In this document: positions 54,073 to 63,618 of the stretch, in pieces | How the letters are laid out: each line of letters opens with the position of its first letter | Numbering within the stretch: position 1 is the stretch's first letter | Assembly: GCA_051878935.1 (NCBI GenBank) | Contig: JBJELB010000015.1 | Location: 1 to 64,000 of the forward strand | DNA: 64,000 nt | Direction: 5' to 3' | Source of the DNA: CANQDT01 sp051878935 | Lineage (GTDB): Bacteria > Bacillota > Clostridia > Lachnospirales > Lachnospiraceae | Program-made: the position numbers and the translations under genes | The notes under the pieces: model-generated | Database searches by the model: none | Seen by the model: the letters and a program-made list of their open reading frames with translations, nothing else | Told to the model about the DNA's origin: nothing

Positions 54073-54644
54073 ATCACAGGCTGAATCTGTTTTCCATCCA
54101 GTGCATCACGAATCGTATCGGCTAACAGTCTGGTATTTGCCACCATGGAATACGGTTTCTCTTTCCAATTATCCTGCCCAAACGGGACAAAATAAATGTT
54201 CTTATATGGAAAGAGCTGACCAATGTTTTTAAAATTAGCACCCAGGGCATCATTGGTAGCCAGGCAGATGACAAGCGGTTTTCCTACACGCAGATGCGAT
54301 TTGGCAGCCATTAATACCGTAGTATCCGTAATTCCATTGACCAGCTTTGCTAATGTATTTCCTGTGCACGGAGCAATCACCATAACATCCAGCATATCTT
54401 TCGGTCCTATCGGTTCTGCCCCGACAATTGAATCGATGACCGGATTTCCTGTTATGGACTCCAGTTTTTTACGATGCTCCTGTGCTTCTCCAAACCGGCT
54501 GTCTATCTCAGCCACATGTTCTGATATGATGGGAATCACTCCGGCTCCTTGTTTTATCATGTTTTCTATTTCGGGATATATTTTTGAAAAAGAACAAAAG
54601 GAACCGGTCATACCGATCCCAATTCTCAGATTCTGTAAATCCAT
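54060..54644 (-). CDS. dpaB: Dipicolinate synthase subunit B
   Basis: 194 aa flavoprotein of the HFCD type: GIGMTGSFCSFSK at the N-terminus, ISEHV, and APCTGNTLAKLVNGITDT. With DpaA it makes dipicolinic acid, the spore-core chelator, in the mother cell. Normally follows dpaA directly; here dpaA is 4.8 kb away at 59405-60256. Confidence 0.94.
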   Translation of the reverse strand: MDLQNLRIGIGMTGSFCSFSKIYPEIENMIKQGAGVIPIISEHVAEIDSRFGEAQEHRKKLESITGNPVIDSIVGAEPIGPKDMLDVMVIAPCTGNTLAKLVNGITDTTVLMAAKSHLRVGKPLVICLATNDALGANFKNIGQLFPYKNIYFVPFGQDNWKEKPYSMVANTRLLADTIRDALDGKQIQPVIQSI

Positions 54645-54778
54645 TCTCTCGCACTCCTTGTTTTCTTTCGGTTATATTTCATACTATGCAATCCTTTCAT
54701 TTCGTTTCTATGTTTTTATTTACAATGATGAGTTTTCTATGCTAAGATGTAGTTTAAAAATGAAGGAGCTGTACGGTT

Positions 54779-55591
54779 ATGATACGACTCATTGCTGCCG
54801 ACATGGACGGCACCCTATTAAACGATAAAAAAGAGCTGCCTGCTGATTTCTTTACGATTCTGAAACAACTAAAAGCTATCGGAATCGAATTTGCTGCAGC
54901 CAGCGGACGCCAATACTATAATTTGAAAAAGGTATTCGGAGACAACGGAAACGATCTGTACTATATTGCTGAAAACGGTGCTATGATTTTTTACCGGAAT
55001 CAAACCATTTATGCAGATGAACTGAAGGCAAATAAGCTGTCCGCCATCCGCAAAACCATCCGTACCATTTCCGGAGCTTATCCGATTTATTGCGGCAAAG
55101 AAGGCGCCTATTATGAACATACGGATACGGAATTTCTATATCATGCAACTATGTATTATGAAAAGCTTATTCAGGTTCCTGATTTATCCGAAATGCTCAT
55201 CCGGGACCAGATATGCAAAATTGCCATCTACCGTCCTGATGCGGAAACAACCACACTGCCTGCCATGATGGATTTCAACCGGGAATACCAGGTTACATTA
55301 TCCGCTCCATCCTGGGTTGATATTATGAACCAGGGAACCAATAAAGGAAAGGCGCTTCAATTTGTCCAGCAACATCTTAACATTACTTTTGATGAAAGCA
55401 TGGTATTTGGAGATTATTTAAATGATTTAGAACTGTTGCAGCAGGCTTATTACAGCTACGCAATGGAAAATGCGCACCCAGAGTTGAAAAAGATCAGCCG
55501 CTTTACTGCCCCTTCGAACAACGACGCCGGAGTGACGCAGATTTTACACAAACTGTTAGAGCATAAGAAAGACGAGGGAATAAAACTATGA
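54779..55591 (+). CDS. Cof-type HAD phosphatase
   Basis: 270 aa. HAD motif I DMDGTLLND (residues 8-16), motif III Lys in TNKGKALQF, motif IV GDYLNDLELL; the C2 cap lies between. Sugar-phosphate type substrate likely, not identifiable. AAGGAGC before ATG; 4-bp overlap with metF, first gene of the methionine unit. Confidence 0.9.
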   Translation: MIRLIAADMDGTLLNDKKELPADFFTILKQLKAIGIEFAAASGRQYYNLKKVFGDNGNDLYYIAENGAMIFYRNQTIYADELKANKLSAIRKTIRTISGAYPIYCGKEGAYYEHTDTEFLYHATMYYEKLIQVPDLSEMLIRDQICKIAIYRPDAETTTLPAMMDFNREYQVTLSAPSWVDIMNQGTNKGKALQFVQQHLNITFDESMVFGDYLNDLELLQQAYYSYAMENAHPELKKISRFTAPSNNDAGVTQILHKLLEHKKDEGIKL

Positions 55592-56454
55592 AGATTATTG
55601 ATATTTTAAAAAGCGACCAGCCTACGATATCCTGCGAACTCTTCCCACCCAAAACAGGGGAAGAATTAAACAAAGCCAAAGAAATCGTTGCGGATATGGC
55701 AACACTGAAACCATCTTTCATGAGTGTGACTTATGGAGCCGGTGGTGGAATCAGCCATCATACGGTAGATATTGCCGATACGGTAAATAACAAGCACGGG
55801 ATTCCGGCACTTGCACATCTCACCTGTTATTCTTCGAACCGTGAAAAAATCGTTTCTGTATTGGACAGTTTAAAAGAACATAAGATAGAAAATATCCTGG
55901 CACTTCGTGGCGATATCCCTGCCGGATGCGAACGTCCTAAGGACGCTGCCTATAATCATGCCAGTGAATTAATCAAAGAAATCCGGGCGTATGATGATTC
56001 TTTCTGTATTGGTGGGGCATGCTATCCGGAAGGACATCCGGATTCCCCATCCATTGATGCTGATATCGACGGATTAAAATATAAAATTGATGCAGGCTGT
56101 CAGTTTTTAACAACACAGATGTTTTTCGATAACCATATTATGTACAACTTCATGATGCGTGCGATGAGCAAAGGAATCAACGTACCAATCGTCGCAGGTA
56201 TCATGCCTGTAACAAACAAAAAGCAAATTGCCCGCACCTGTGCATTATCCGGAACCGCCCTGCCTCCGCGTTTTAAGGCAATTGCAGACCGTTTCGGAGA
56301 TAACCCGGCTGCGATGAAGCAGGCAGGTATTGCATATGCCACAGAACAAATTATTGATTTGGTGGCAAATGGTGTGAACCATATTCATATTTATACCATG
56401 AACAAGCCGGATATTGCCGGTGGCATTATGCAGCAATTATCCGAAATCTTTTAA
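55588..56454 (+). CDS. metF: Methylenetetrahydrofolate reductase
   Basis: 288 aa. Reduces 5,10-methylene-THF to 5-methyl-THF, the methyl donor for MetH. TISCELFPPKTGEE holds the catalytic Glu; SVTYGAGGG, LALRGDIP and TQMFFDN follow in the MetF order. Overlaps the HAD gene by 4 bp and lies 12 bp before the MetH activation gene. Confidence 0.95.
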   Translation: MKIIDILKSDQPTISCELFPPKTGEELNKAKEIVADMATLKPSFMSVTYGAGGGISHHTVDIADTVNNKHGIPALAHLTCYSSNREKIVSVLDSLKEHKIENILALRGDIPAGCERPKDAAYNHASELIKEIRAYDDSFCIGGACYPEGHPDSPSIDADIDGLKYKIDAGCQFLTTQMFFDNHIMYNFMMRAMSKGINVPIVAGIMPVTNKKQIARTCALSGTALPPRFKAIADRFGDNPAAMKQAGIAYATEQIIDLVANGVNHIHIYTMNKPDIAGGIMQQLSEIF

Positions 56455-56466
56455 GGAGCTGACTCT

Positions 56467-57051
56467 ATGAATATTGAGACAAACGAAACTCTTCGTTATC
56501 TTCATATCCTGCCCGAACAGGCAACCGATGAGATTCTTCATCAGATTCAGGAATGTACCGATCATATTTTATCTGTCATGCGTCCCAAATGTACCGCCTG
56601 CGAATATGATTGCCATGTTTCCGGCACAGAGCTGGTCATTGGAGATATGCACATTAGCAGCCGGTCGCTTTCCAAGCATTTAGCAGACTGTGACCGTGCT
56701 ATTCTGATGGCAGCGACACTGGGAAATGAAGTAGATTTATACCTCAAACAATTATCACTCACCGATGTTGGAAAAGCAGTGATTGCACAGAGCTGTTCCG
56801 TTACCGTCATCGAAGCATACTGTGATGAATTTCAGGATGCACTCGGTCAGGATGCAGCCAAGCGGGGATACAAAATGAAATGGCGATTTTCACCCGGTTA
56901 CGGAGATTTCGCATTAGAACACCAGAAAGATTTCTTCCGGCTCCTGGACTGCCGCAAGAAAATCGGAATAACATTAACAGAAAATCTTATGATGGTTCCT
57001 ATCAAATCGGTAACTGCAGTGATAGGACTCTATAAGGAGGCATCTATATGA
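56467..57051 (+). CDS. Stand-alone MetH reactivation-domain protein
   Basis: 194 aa. Matches the vitamin B12-dependent methionine synthase activation domain: RFSPGYGDFALEHQKDFF and the C-terminal MMVPIKSVTAVIGLY bind AdoMet for reductive reactivation of cob(II)alamin. In E. coli this is the C-terminus of MetH; here the following MetH lacks it, and the genes overlap by 4 bp. Confidence 0.9.
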   Translation: MNIETNETLRYLHILPEQATDEILHQIQECTDHILSVMRPKCTACEYDCHVSGTELVIGDMHISSRSLSKHLADCDRAILMAATLGNEVDLYLKQLSLTDVGKAVIAQSCSVTVIEAYCDEFQDALGQDAAKRGYKMKWRFSPGYGDFALEHQKDFFRLLDCRKKIGITLTENLMMVPIKSVTAVIGLYKEASI

Positions 57052-59432
57052 AACACTATTACTTTGATGGTGCTATGGGTACTATCTTACAAAAAAACGG
57101 ACTGGCTGCCGGGGAACTTCCGGAGTTGTGGAATATCACAAAACCGGAGCTGATTGTTGATGTGCATCAACAGTATCTTCAGGCAGGAGCAAATCTGATC
57201 GTTACCAACACCTTTGGTGCTAATGCATTAAAAATTTCTCACACGGAATACAGTGTCAGCCAGGTTATCACGGCTGCTGTTAACAATGCAAAGAAAGCGA
57301 TTGTCCTCTCCGGTAAAGAAGCTTATATCGCGCTGGATCTCGGACCTACCGGGAAATTAATGAAACCATATGGGGACTTAGCGTTCGATGAAGCCTATAA
57401 CCTATACAAAGAAATGATTCTGGCAGGAACAAAAGCCGGCGCTCATTTTGTATTATTGGAAACCATGAGCGACTTATATGAAGCCAAGGCCGGTGTCCTT
57501 GCTGCCAAAGAGAATTCCGCTCTTCCGGTAGTCGTCACGATGGTATTTGATGAGGACGGAAAGCTGCTAACCGGTGCAAATATCGAAACAGCGGTTGCGA
57601 CACTGGAGGGACTCGGTGTCGATGCCATCGGTTTTAACTGTGGTCTTGGTCCGGTTCAAATGCAAAAGCTGCTTCCGCGCCTGGTTTCATGTTGTTCGAA
57701 ACCAATCATTGTTAATCCAAATGCCGGTCTCCCGGTTTATGAAAACGGCGAAACTATTTTTAAAGTCGGCCCGGACGAATTTGCACAAGCCATGACATCC
57801 ATCGTTCACGGGGGAGCGACAATCATCGGTGGCTGCTGTGGAACGACTCCTGATCATATCAAGGCTATGATTGACGTCTGTGATACCATAGATCGTTCTC
57901 ATATCACAGAAAAGCAACAGACCGTTGTTACTTCTTCCTGTTTTGCCGTTACGATTGACCAGACTCCGGTTATCATTGGTGAACGTATCAATCCAACCGG
58001 AAAGAAGAAGCTAAAAGAAGCTCTGAAAGCCCATGATATGGACTACATTTATCGGGAAGGACTTACACAGGCAGAATGTGGTGCCCATATTCTTGATGTA
58101 AACGTCGGATTACCGGAGATTGACGAAGTCGCTCTGCTGACAGAAGCCGTTTTAGGCTTGCAGGCAATCACGACTCTGCCGTTGCAATTAGACACCTCCG
58201 ACATCACGGCAATGGAACAGGCTATGCGCCTGTATAACGGAAAGCCGATGATTAATTCTGTTAACGGAAAACAGGAAATCATGGAGCAGATTTTTCCATT
58301 GGTTAAAAAATACGGCGGTGTTGTTGTAGGTTTAACATTGGATGAAACAGGAATTCCGGAAACAGCCGCCGGGCGTCTGGAGATAGCCCGGCGAATCATT
58401 GACACTGCAGCCGACTATGGTATCTCCAAAAAAGACATCGTAATCGATCCTCTCGCCATGACGATTAGCACCGGTCAGCAAAATGCACAGGTTGCCCTGG
58501 ATTGTTTGCACACTCTCCGCTATGAACTGGGTGTTCATACCGTTCTGGGCGTATCCAATATTTCTTTTGGCCTGCCAAAACGCGAAATCATCACCAGCAC
58601 CTTCTATGCTCTGGCTATGGAGCAGGGATTAAGTGCCGGTATTATCAATCCGTCCAGTGCAGCCATGATGAATACCTATTACTCTTACTGTGCACTCAAA
58701 GGTTACGACCAAAGCTGTGTCACCTATATTGAACAAATGGCTGCCATGCCGGATATGCCTACCACTACTGCAACTGCTGTTTCTACCCATTCAACCGCAA
58801 CACAATCTGTCACCACTTTACATCAGGCAGTGATCAAAGGATTAAAGGATATGGCGGATGCACTTACCCGTGAAGCACTTGCAACTATGGAGCCATTGGA
58901 AATCATCGACACCATCCTCATTCCTGCATTGGATGAAGTAGGACAGGGCTTCGAGAAAAACACCATTTTTTTACCTCAATTATTGATGAGTGCCGATGCT
59001 GCCAAGGCCGCGTTTGACGTCTTAAAAGAACAAATGAGCAAAAGTAATGTACAGCAGGAGTCCAAAGGTACTGTCTTAATTGCAACTGTAAAAGGGGATA
59101 TTCATGAGATTGGCAAAAACATTGTCAAAGTTCTATTAGAAAATTACAGCTTTGAAGTGATTGACTTAGGCAGCGATGTCAGCCCTGAAGAGATTCTGAG
59201 CGTTGCCAAAGAACAAAAGATCCGCCTCGTAGGACTGAGTGCGCTCATGACAACGACCGTAGTTTACATGATGGAAACCATTGAACTTCTTCATCAGGAA
59301 TATCCGGAATGCAAGATTATGGTTGGTGGAGCCGTCCTGACACCGGAATATGCCAAGCAGATTCATGCCGACCACTATTCCAGGGATGCTATGGGCTCTG
59401 TGCGCTACGCCAACGAATTATTCTCTAAATAA
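57048..59432 (+). CDS. metH: Cobalamin-dependent methionine synthase, lacking activation domain
   Basis: 794 aa. Homocysteine domain (1-about 285; Zn cysteines in GFNCG and GGCCGT), pterin domain (about 300-560; GERINPTGKKKLKEAL), cobalamin cap (about 590-675) and B12-binding domain with KGDIHEIGKNIVKVL (cobalt-ligating His in D-x-H-x2-G). Ends after the Rossmann domain at ELFSK, so the AdoMet activation module is supplied by the upstream gene. A Thr/Ala-rich stretch (about 565-590) links pterin and cap domains. The end overlaps dpaA convergently by 28 bp. Confidence 0.95.
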   Translation: MKHYYFDGAMGTILQKNGLAAGELPELWNITKPELIVDVHQQYLQAGANLIVTNTFGANALKISHTEYSVSQVITAAVNNAKKAIVLSGKEAYIALDLGPTGKLMKPYGDLAFDEAYNLYKEMILAGTKAGAHFVLLETMSDLYEAKAGVLAAKENSALPVVVTMVFDEDGKLLTGANIETAVATLEGLGVDAIGFNCGLGPVQMQKLLPRLVSCCSKPIIVNPNAGLPVYENGETIFKVGPDEFAQAMTSIVHGGATIIGGCCGTTPDHIKAMIDVCDTIDRSHITEKQQTVVTSSCFAVTIDQTPVIIGERINPTGKKKLKEALKAHDMDYIYREGLTQAECGAHILDVNVGLPEIDEVALLTEAVLGLQAITTLPLQLDTSDITAMEQAMRLYNGKPMINSVNGKQEIMEQIFPLVKKYGGVVVGLTLDETGIPETAAGRLEIARRIIDTAADYGISKKDIVIDPLAMTISTGQQNAQVALDCLHTLRYELGVHTVLGVSNISFGLPKREIITSTFYALAMEQGLSAGIINPSSAAMMNTYYSYCALKGYDQSCVTYIEQMAAMPDMPTTTATAVSTHSTATQSVTTLHQAVIKGLKDMADALTREALATMEPLEIIDTILIPALDEVGQGFEKNTIFLPQLLMSADAAKAAFDVLKEQMSKSNVQQESKGTVLIATVKGDIHEIGKNIVKVLLENYSFEVIDLGSDVSPEEILSVAKEQKIRLVGLSALMTTTVVYMMETIELLHQEYPECKIMVGGAVLTPEYAKQIHADHYSRDAMGSVRYANELFSK

Positions 59433-60256
59433 CCTTCTATTACCGGTAAGATTGCATCATACAGAATCTTTGCTGATGCTTTCGGTGCAATCTTACCCGG
59501 TATTCCCAGATACAATTCTGCCGGAATGCACCATTCCTGTGCTGCGGCATAATCTACTCCTCCCGGTGCAGATGCAATATCGATAATGGCAACATCTTTC
59601 TGCACACAGCTTAAACGTTCTCTCGTTAAAATCACAGCCGGAATCGTATTAAAAATATATTCATATTCCTTTAGTTTTTTTCCCAGTGTTTCAAAAGAAC
59701 AAACCGAATACCCGTATGCTGCTGCTTCTGCCAACACTCCCTCTTTTCTGGCACAAACCGTGACATTACTTTGTAGTGCATGCAGCCGCTGTGCCAATAA
59801 TTTTCCACACTTTCCGAATCCTAACACCAGACTGTGGCTTCCCTGTAAATTCTCAGGACTCATTGTAATCGCTTTTGCAATCGCGCCTTCTGCTGTTGCT
59901 ATGGCATTCGCAAAAGTAATCTTTTCATCTTTCATCAAGTCATAAAACGGGATTTTTTTACACTTAAACACTTCTTGCATTTCTTTCGGTATCATGCCTG
60001 CAATTACCCTGTTATTGTCAGATAATTTATCGATAAGTCTTTGAATTATTCGTAAATTTTCTTTTTTAACAAAAGGGATTCCTCCAACGAGAAAAGTACA
60101 CTGGCTAACAAAAGTATCCAAATATCGCTCCCATCCTTTAATATCTGTCGTAAATTTTTCAAATAAACCTACTGATTTTACTTCATATCCATCTCTTTTC
60201 AACCATTGATATAGATATTGCTGTCTGGCGTCTCCATAGATGAATCCAATAACCAT
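59405..60256 (-). CDS. dpaA: Dipicolinate synthase subunit A
   Basis: 283 aa. N-terminal domain (MVIGFIYGDARQQYLYQWL) and Rossmann domain with LVLGFGKCGKLLAQRL and IDIASAPGGVDY, as in SpoVFA. ATG 60256 is chosen because GGAGGAGAGA precedes it. Partner DpaB is not adjacent. Overlaps the end of metH by 28 bp. Confidence 0.93.
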   Translation of the reverse strand: MVIGFIYGDARQQYLYQWLKRDGYEVKSVGLFEKFTTDIKGWERYLDTFVSQCTFLVGGIPFVKKENLRIIQRLIDKLSDNNRVIAGMIPKEMQEVFKCKKIPFYDLMKDEKITFANAIATAEGAIAKAITMSPENLQGSHSLVLGFGKCGKLLAQRLHALQSNVTVCARKEGVLAEAAAYGYSVCSFETLGKKLKEYEYIFNTIPAVILTRERLSCVQKDVAIIDIASAPGGVDYAAAQEWCIPAELYLGIPGKIAPKASAKILYDAILPVIEGYLENNSLA

Positions 60257-60410
60257 TCTCTCTCCTCCCGGCAATCTCACAAAAACAGTAAAAAAGCTCT
60301 AATACAAAAAAATGAATTAAAAACTTTTTATACTAATTTTTATTTTCTATATACAAAAAAATTATTTTATACTATAATGTAATAAATTATATGAAAGGAA
60401 GAGGTATAGT

Positions 60411-61223
60411 ATGATTACCGTTAAAGAATGTTATCATAATCATGCCGAGCAGATTGGCTATAAGGTGAAACGTCCTGAGGGCTGTGGCAACTATGTATTT
60501 ACCATGTATGTGTCACCAATGACTTTTGAAATGCATTCAAAAGAAATACTCACATCTTCGAATGCATGTGTGTTATATACCCCGGACTATCCACAAAAGC
60601 ACCGTTCTGCTTTTGCTAATGATCCTATTGTAACCTGCTCCATCACGTTTGAATTTACGGATGATGAGCTGACCCAATTCCATATTCCGTTCAATATTCC
60701 GTTTTATACCAAGCGGGCTCCGATTATTAACGAATATTTCGCCAAGATTTATAAAGCGATGCAGTACAAGGAGCCTTATTACCAGGTTGAAGTGGACGCT
60801 TACGCACGTTTGTTGTTCATGGAAGTCAGCCGTTCTATCAATGCCATTATAAACACGGAATTAGAGGACAGCAAAGATATGGTTACTCTGTTTGAAAAAT
60901 GCCGTCTGGCTATTCTGTCAACCGTCGATGATGACTGGAGCTCCCAGAAGATGGCGGACCTTACCAGCCTCTCTACCACACAATTTTATAAATATTATAA
61001 TAACTACTTTGGACAAACTCCGAAGGCAGAATTGTTAGAGCAACGTTATCACATTGCCAAAGCATTGTTGGAACGCAGTTCCTTTACGGTTAGTGAGATT
61101 TCTGCCAGACTCGGATTTAATTGTCTGGATCACTTTACGAAATTCTTTAAGGCAAGAGGTGTTATATCTCCTACCCAGTATCGTAAGAAGGTTCGTGGTC
61201 TTCCATACAAAAAAACAAAATAA
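60411..61223 (+). CDS. AraC-family transcriptional regulator
   Basis: 270 aa. N-terminal cupin-like sensor (about 1-150) and C-terminal double HTH (about 165-265): SSQKMADLTSLSTTQFYKYY, then FTVSEISARLGFNCLDHFTK. AGGAAGAGG before ATG; AT-rich upstream (60290-60400) divergent with dpaA. Effector and targets unknown. Confidence 0.9.
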   Translation: MITVKECYHNHAEQIGYKVKRPEGCGNYVFTMYVSPMTFEMHSKEILTSSNACVLYTPDYPQKHRSAFANDPIVTCSITFEFTDDELTQFHIPFNIPFYTKRAPIINEYFAKIYKAMQYKEPYYQVEVDAYARLLFMEVSRSINAIINTELEDSKDMVTLFEKCRLAILSTVDDDWSSQKMADLTSLSTTQFYKYYNNYFGQTPKAELLEQRYHIAKALLERSSFTVSEISARLGFNCLDHFTKFFKARGVISPTQYRKKVRGLPYKKTK

Positions 61224-61242
61224 AAAATCATCCAAGTAATGA

Positions 61243-61293
61243 TTTACAAATATACAAACACTTGTTATAATTTTTCATAGAACAGGTGTTTGT
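61243..61293 (+). promoter_or_regulatory. Promoter with two LexA-like sites, also a hairpin after araC
   Basis: TTTACA (61243-61248), 17 bp, TATAAT (61266-61271). AACAAGTGTTT on the minus strand (61256-61266) equals the recA LexA-box core, and GAACAGGTGTTT lies at 61280-61291, flanking the -10. The two halves also form a 13-bp stem followed by ATTTTTATT, so the same DNA could terminate araC. Both uses are possible; it lies 438 bp upstream of dinB. Confidence 0.6.
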
Positions 61294-61307
61294 ATTTTTA
61301 TTGCAAA

Positions 61308-61713
61308 AATATGTCATTTTCCCGGTGAGTTGCCGCTGCCCGCGGTGCGTATCTGTTTTTTCGCCGACACCCCGGTTTTAGAAAGACAAGCACTCCAATG
61401 GACATCATGCAACGCGCCGTTGATAAGTTTTTCGTCAACCGCTAGTGATTTCAGTATCTTTCTGAGGCACATTTTCATTCGGTTTCAAACGTAGCGGTGC
61501 GTAAGCTCCTGAAATACAGGAGCTAAGCACCGACGTTTTCAAACGGCCTCAGAAAGATACATGAAACACAGCTGGTTGACAAGTTTTATCATAAGGCGCG
61601 TAATCTTGGTGATGGACATGGAGTGCAATGTCTTTCTTAAACCGGAAAACGGTGCAAGAAAAAACAGATACGCACCGCGGGCAGCGGCAACTCACCGGGG
61701 AAAATGACATATT
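61308..61713. repeat. Large palindromic intergenic element, copy C (406 bp)
   Basis: Inverted orientation relative to copy A. Terminal arms starting AATATGTCATTTTCC are identical over about 55 bp apart from one extra C, through GCCGCTGCCCGCGGTGCG and TATCTGTTTTTTC. Inner stem 61455-61468 pairs perfectly with 61546-61559 (TATCTTTCTGAGGC). Apex hairpin GCTCCTG/CAGGAGC at about 61505-61523. Right half carries the copy A left-arm type (TTGCACCG, CCGGTTTAAGAAAG in reverse). No gene inside; it forms the leader between the 61243 promoter and dinB. Confidence 0.93.
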
Positions 61714-61730
61714 CTTCATGGGGGGGTATT

Positions 61731-62969
61731 ATGGCAGAAAGAACGATTTTTCATATTGACGTGAATTCCGCATTTTTAAGCTGGGAAGCCTGCTACCGCG
61801 TAACACAATGTGGTGCCTCTCTTGATCTGCGTGATATTCCTTCTGCAGTAGGTGGTGATATTGAGACCAGGCACGGCATCATCCTGGCAAAATCCGGCCC
61901 TGCCAAGAAATTCCACATTCACACCGGAGAAACGATCGTGGAGGCACTTAATAAATGCCCTGAGCTGGTCATAGTGCCACCGAACTATGAATTGTTCACC
62001 CGCTGTTCCAAAGCCTTTGTTGCTGTTTTACGCAAATATTGCCCTGTTGTAGAACCTGCTTCTATCGACGAAGCCTACTGCGATGTCAGCGAGGTATTAG
62101 CATTGCATGGTGGTGCACTACCACTAGCTCATACAATTCGTAATGAGATCAAAGAAGACTTGGGTTTTACCGTCAACATTGGTATCGGACCAAATAAACT
62201 TCTGGCAAAAATGGCTTCCGATTTTGAAAAACCGGACAAAGTCCACACTCTTTATCCGGAAGAGATTCCAGATAAAATGTGGCCCCTGCCTGTACGAAGT
62301 CTCTATTTCGTAGGTCCGGCGACCGAAAGAAAACTGCTGACACTCGGTATCCGCACCATTGGAGAACTGGCAAATGCACCTCTCTCTATTTTGCAGTCCC
62401 ATCTGAAAAAGCAGGGAGTATGTGTTCATAACTATGCGAATGGTATTGATTCCACGCCCGTTCATCCGGTTTCTCCGGATGCCAAGGGGTATGGCAACTC
62501 TACAACACTTTCCTTTGATGTTACCGACCGTCATACTGCACAGATGGTACTACTCTCACTCTGTGAATCCGTCGGAACACGCTTGCGTGCCGATAGCGTT
62601 TTCGCCTGTGTTGTTGCAGTAGAGATCAAAAGCTTTGATTTTGACCGTGGCGAACATCAGCTCACGCTTCCTGCCGCAACGAATGCAACCCATGAGATTT
62701 ACCAGGCAGCCTGTCGACTTTTTGATGAATTATGGGACCAAAAAACGCCTTTACGCCATCTGGGTGTAAGAGTATCCAGGATTACCAATGAACGAACCAG
62801 TCAGATGTCATTATTTGACACCGACCGTTCTGAGAAATTAATGAAATTGGATGCCGCCATTGACCAGATCAGGCGCACTTACGGAACCGACTCGATCATG
62901 CGTGCCAGTTTCCTGAATCATGACCTTGATCATTATACAGGTGGGCACCCGAAAAGTAAAAAGAAATAA
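61731..62969 (+). CDS. dinB: DNA polymerase IV
   Basis: 412 aa Y-family translesion polymerase. Catalytic acidic residues in FHIDVNSAFLSWEA (Asp near residue 9) and PASIDEAYCDVSE; little-finger domain to the C-terminus (LGVRVSRITNE). ATG 61731 follows a run of seven G. Its leader is copy C, and a possible SOS promoter is at 61243-61293. Confidence 0.94.
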   Translation: MAERTIFHIDVNSAFLSWEACYRVTQCGASLDLRDIPSAVGGDIETRHGIILAKSGPAKKFHIHTGETIVEALNKCPELVIVPPNYELFTRCSKAFVAVLRKYCPVVEPASIDEAYCDVSEVLALHGGALPLAHTIRNEIKEDLGFTVNIGIGPNKLLAKMASDFEKPDKVHTLYPEEIPDKMWPLPVRSLYFVGPATERKLLTLGIRTIGELANAPLSILQSHLKKQGVCVHNYANGIDSTPVHPVSPDAKGYGNSTTLSFDVTDRHTAQMVLLSLCESVGTRLRADSVFACVVAVEIKSFDFDRGEHQLTLPAATNATHEIYQAACRLFDELWDQKTPLRHLGVRVSRITNERTSQMSLFDTDRSEKLMKLDAAIDQIRRTYGTDSIMRASFLNHDLDHYTGGHPKSKKK

Positions 62970-62982
62970 GGAGAATGAAACT

Positions 62983-63618
62983 ATGAATCCAAAAGAACAA
63001 GCAAAAGAAGTTTTTGCAAAAACATTAATCAAAAAAATGGAGCAGCGCCAATTCGAGGCTCACTATGTGCCTGCTGCTGCTGACGCGCTCCAATTAATCA
63101 AAGATATCGTACCTACTGATGCCAGTGTCACCTTCGGTGGTTCGGAAACCCTGAAAGAAATCGGTTTTATCGATTATTTACCATCTTCATCCTACACGGT
63201 TTATGACCGTGCAACAGCTACCACGCAAGAAGAACGAGAGGCCTTCTTTGCAACCGCGCTAAACTCAGATTACTTCTTTATGAGCAGCAATGCCATCACA
63301 ATGGACGGTCAACTGGTCAACATTGATGGAACCGGTAATCGTGTAGCATTCCTTTGCTTTGGTCCGAAAAATGTCGTTGTGGTAGCGAGCTTAAATAAAG
63401 TCGTGGGCACTGTAGACGAAGCCATCCAACGCGTACATAATCTGGCAACTCCACCAAACGCCTTTCGTCTCGGTCTCGATACCCCTTGTAAACATACAGG
63501 GACCTGTGTTGACTGCACCTCTCCAAATTGCATCTGTGCACAGGTGGTAACAACCAGGTTTTCAAAAGTACCCGGTCGAATCAAGGTAATTCTGGTTGGG
63601 GAAGAACTAGGATATTAG
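62983..63618 (+). CDS. LUD-domain (DUF162, LutC-like) protein
   Basis: 211 aa. LUD fold: VTFGGSETLKEIGF, NAITMDGQLVNIDGTGNRVA and VVVVASLNKVV, ending in a Cys-rich tail (CKHTGTCVDCTSPNCIC) and RIKVILVGEELGY. Related LutC is part of lactate oxidation, but no LutA/LutB is present here. AAGGAG before the ATG; 13 bp after dinB. Convergent 4-bp overlap with tcdA. Confidence 0.9.
   Translation: MNPKEQAKEVFAKTLIKKMEQRQFEAHYVPAAADALQLIKDIVPTDASVTFGGSETLKEIGFIDYLPSSSYTVYDRATATTQEEREAFFATALNSDYFFMSSNAITMDGQLVNIDGTGNRVAFLCFGPKNVVVVASLNKVVGTVDEAIQRVHNLATPPNAFRLGLDTPCKHTGTCVDCTSPNCICAQVVTTRFSKVPGRIKVILVGEELGY

Noticed and set aside
54645..54778. SAM or cobalamin riboswitch before the metF/metH unit
   Set aside because: 134 bp with no recognisable SAM-box or B12-box sequence.
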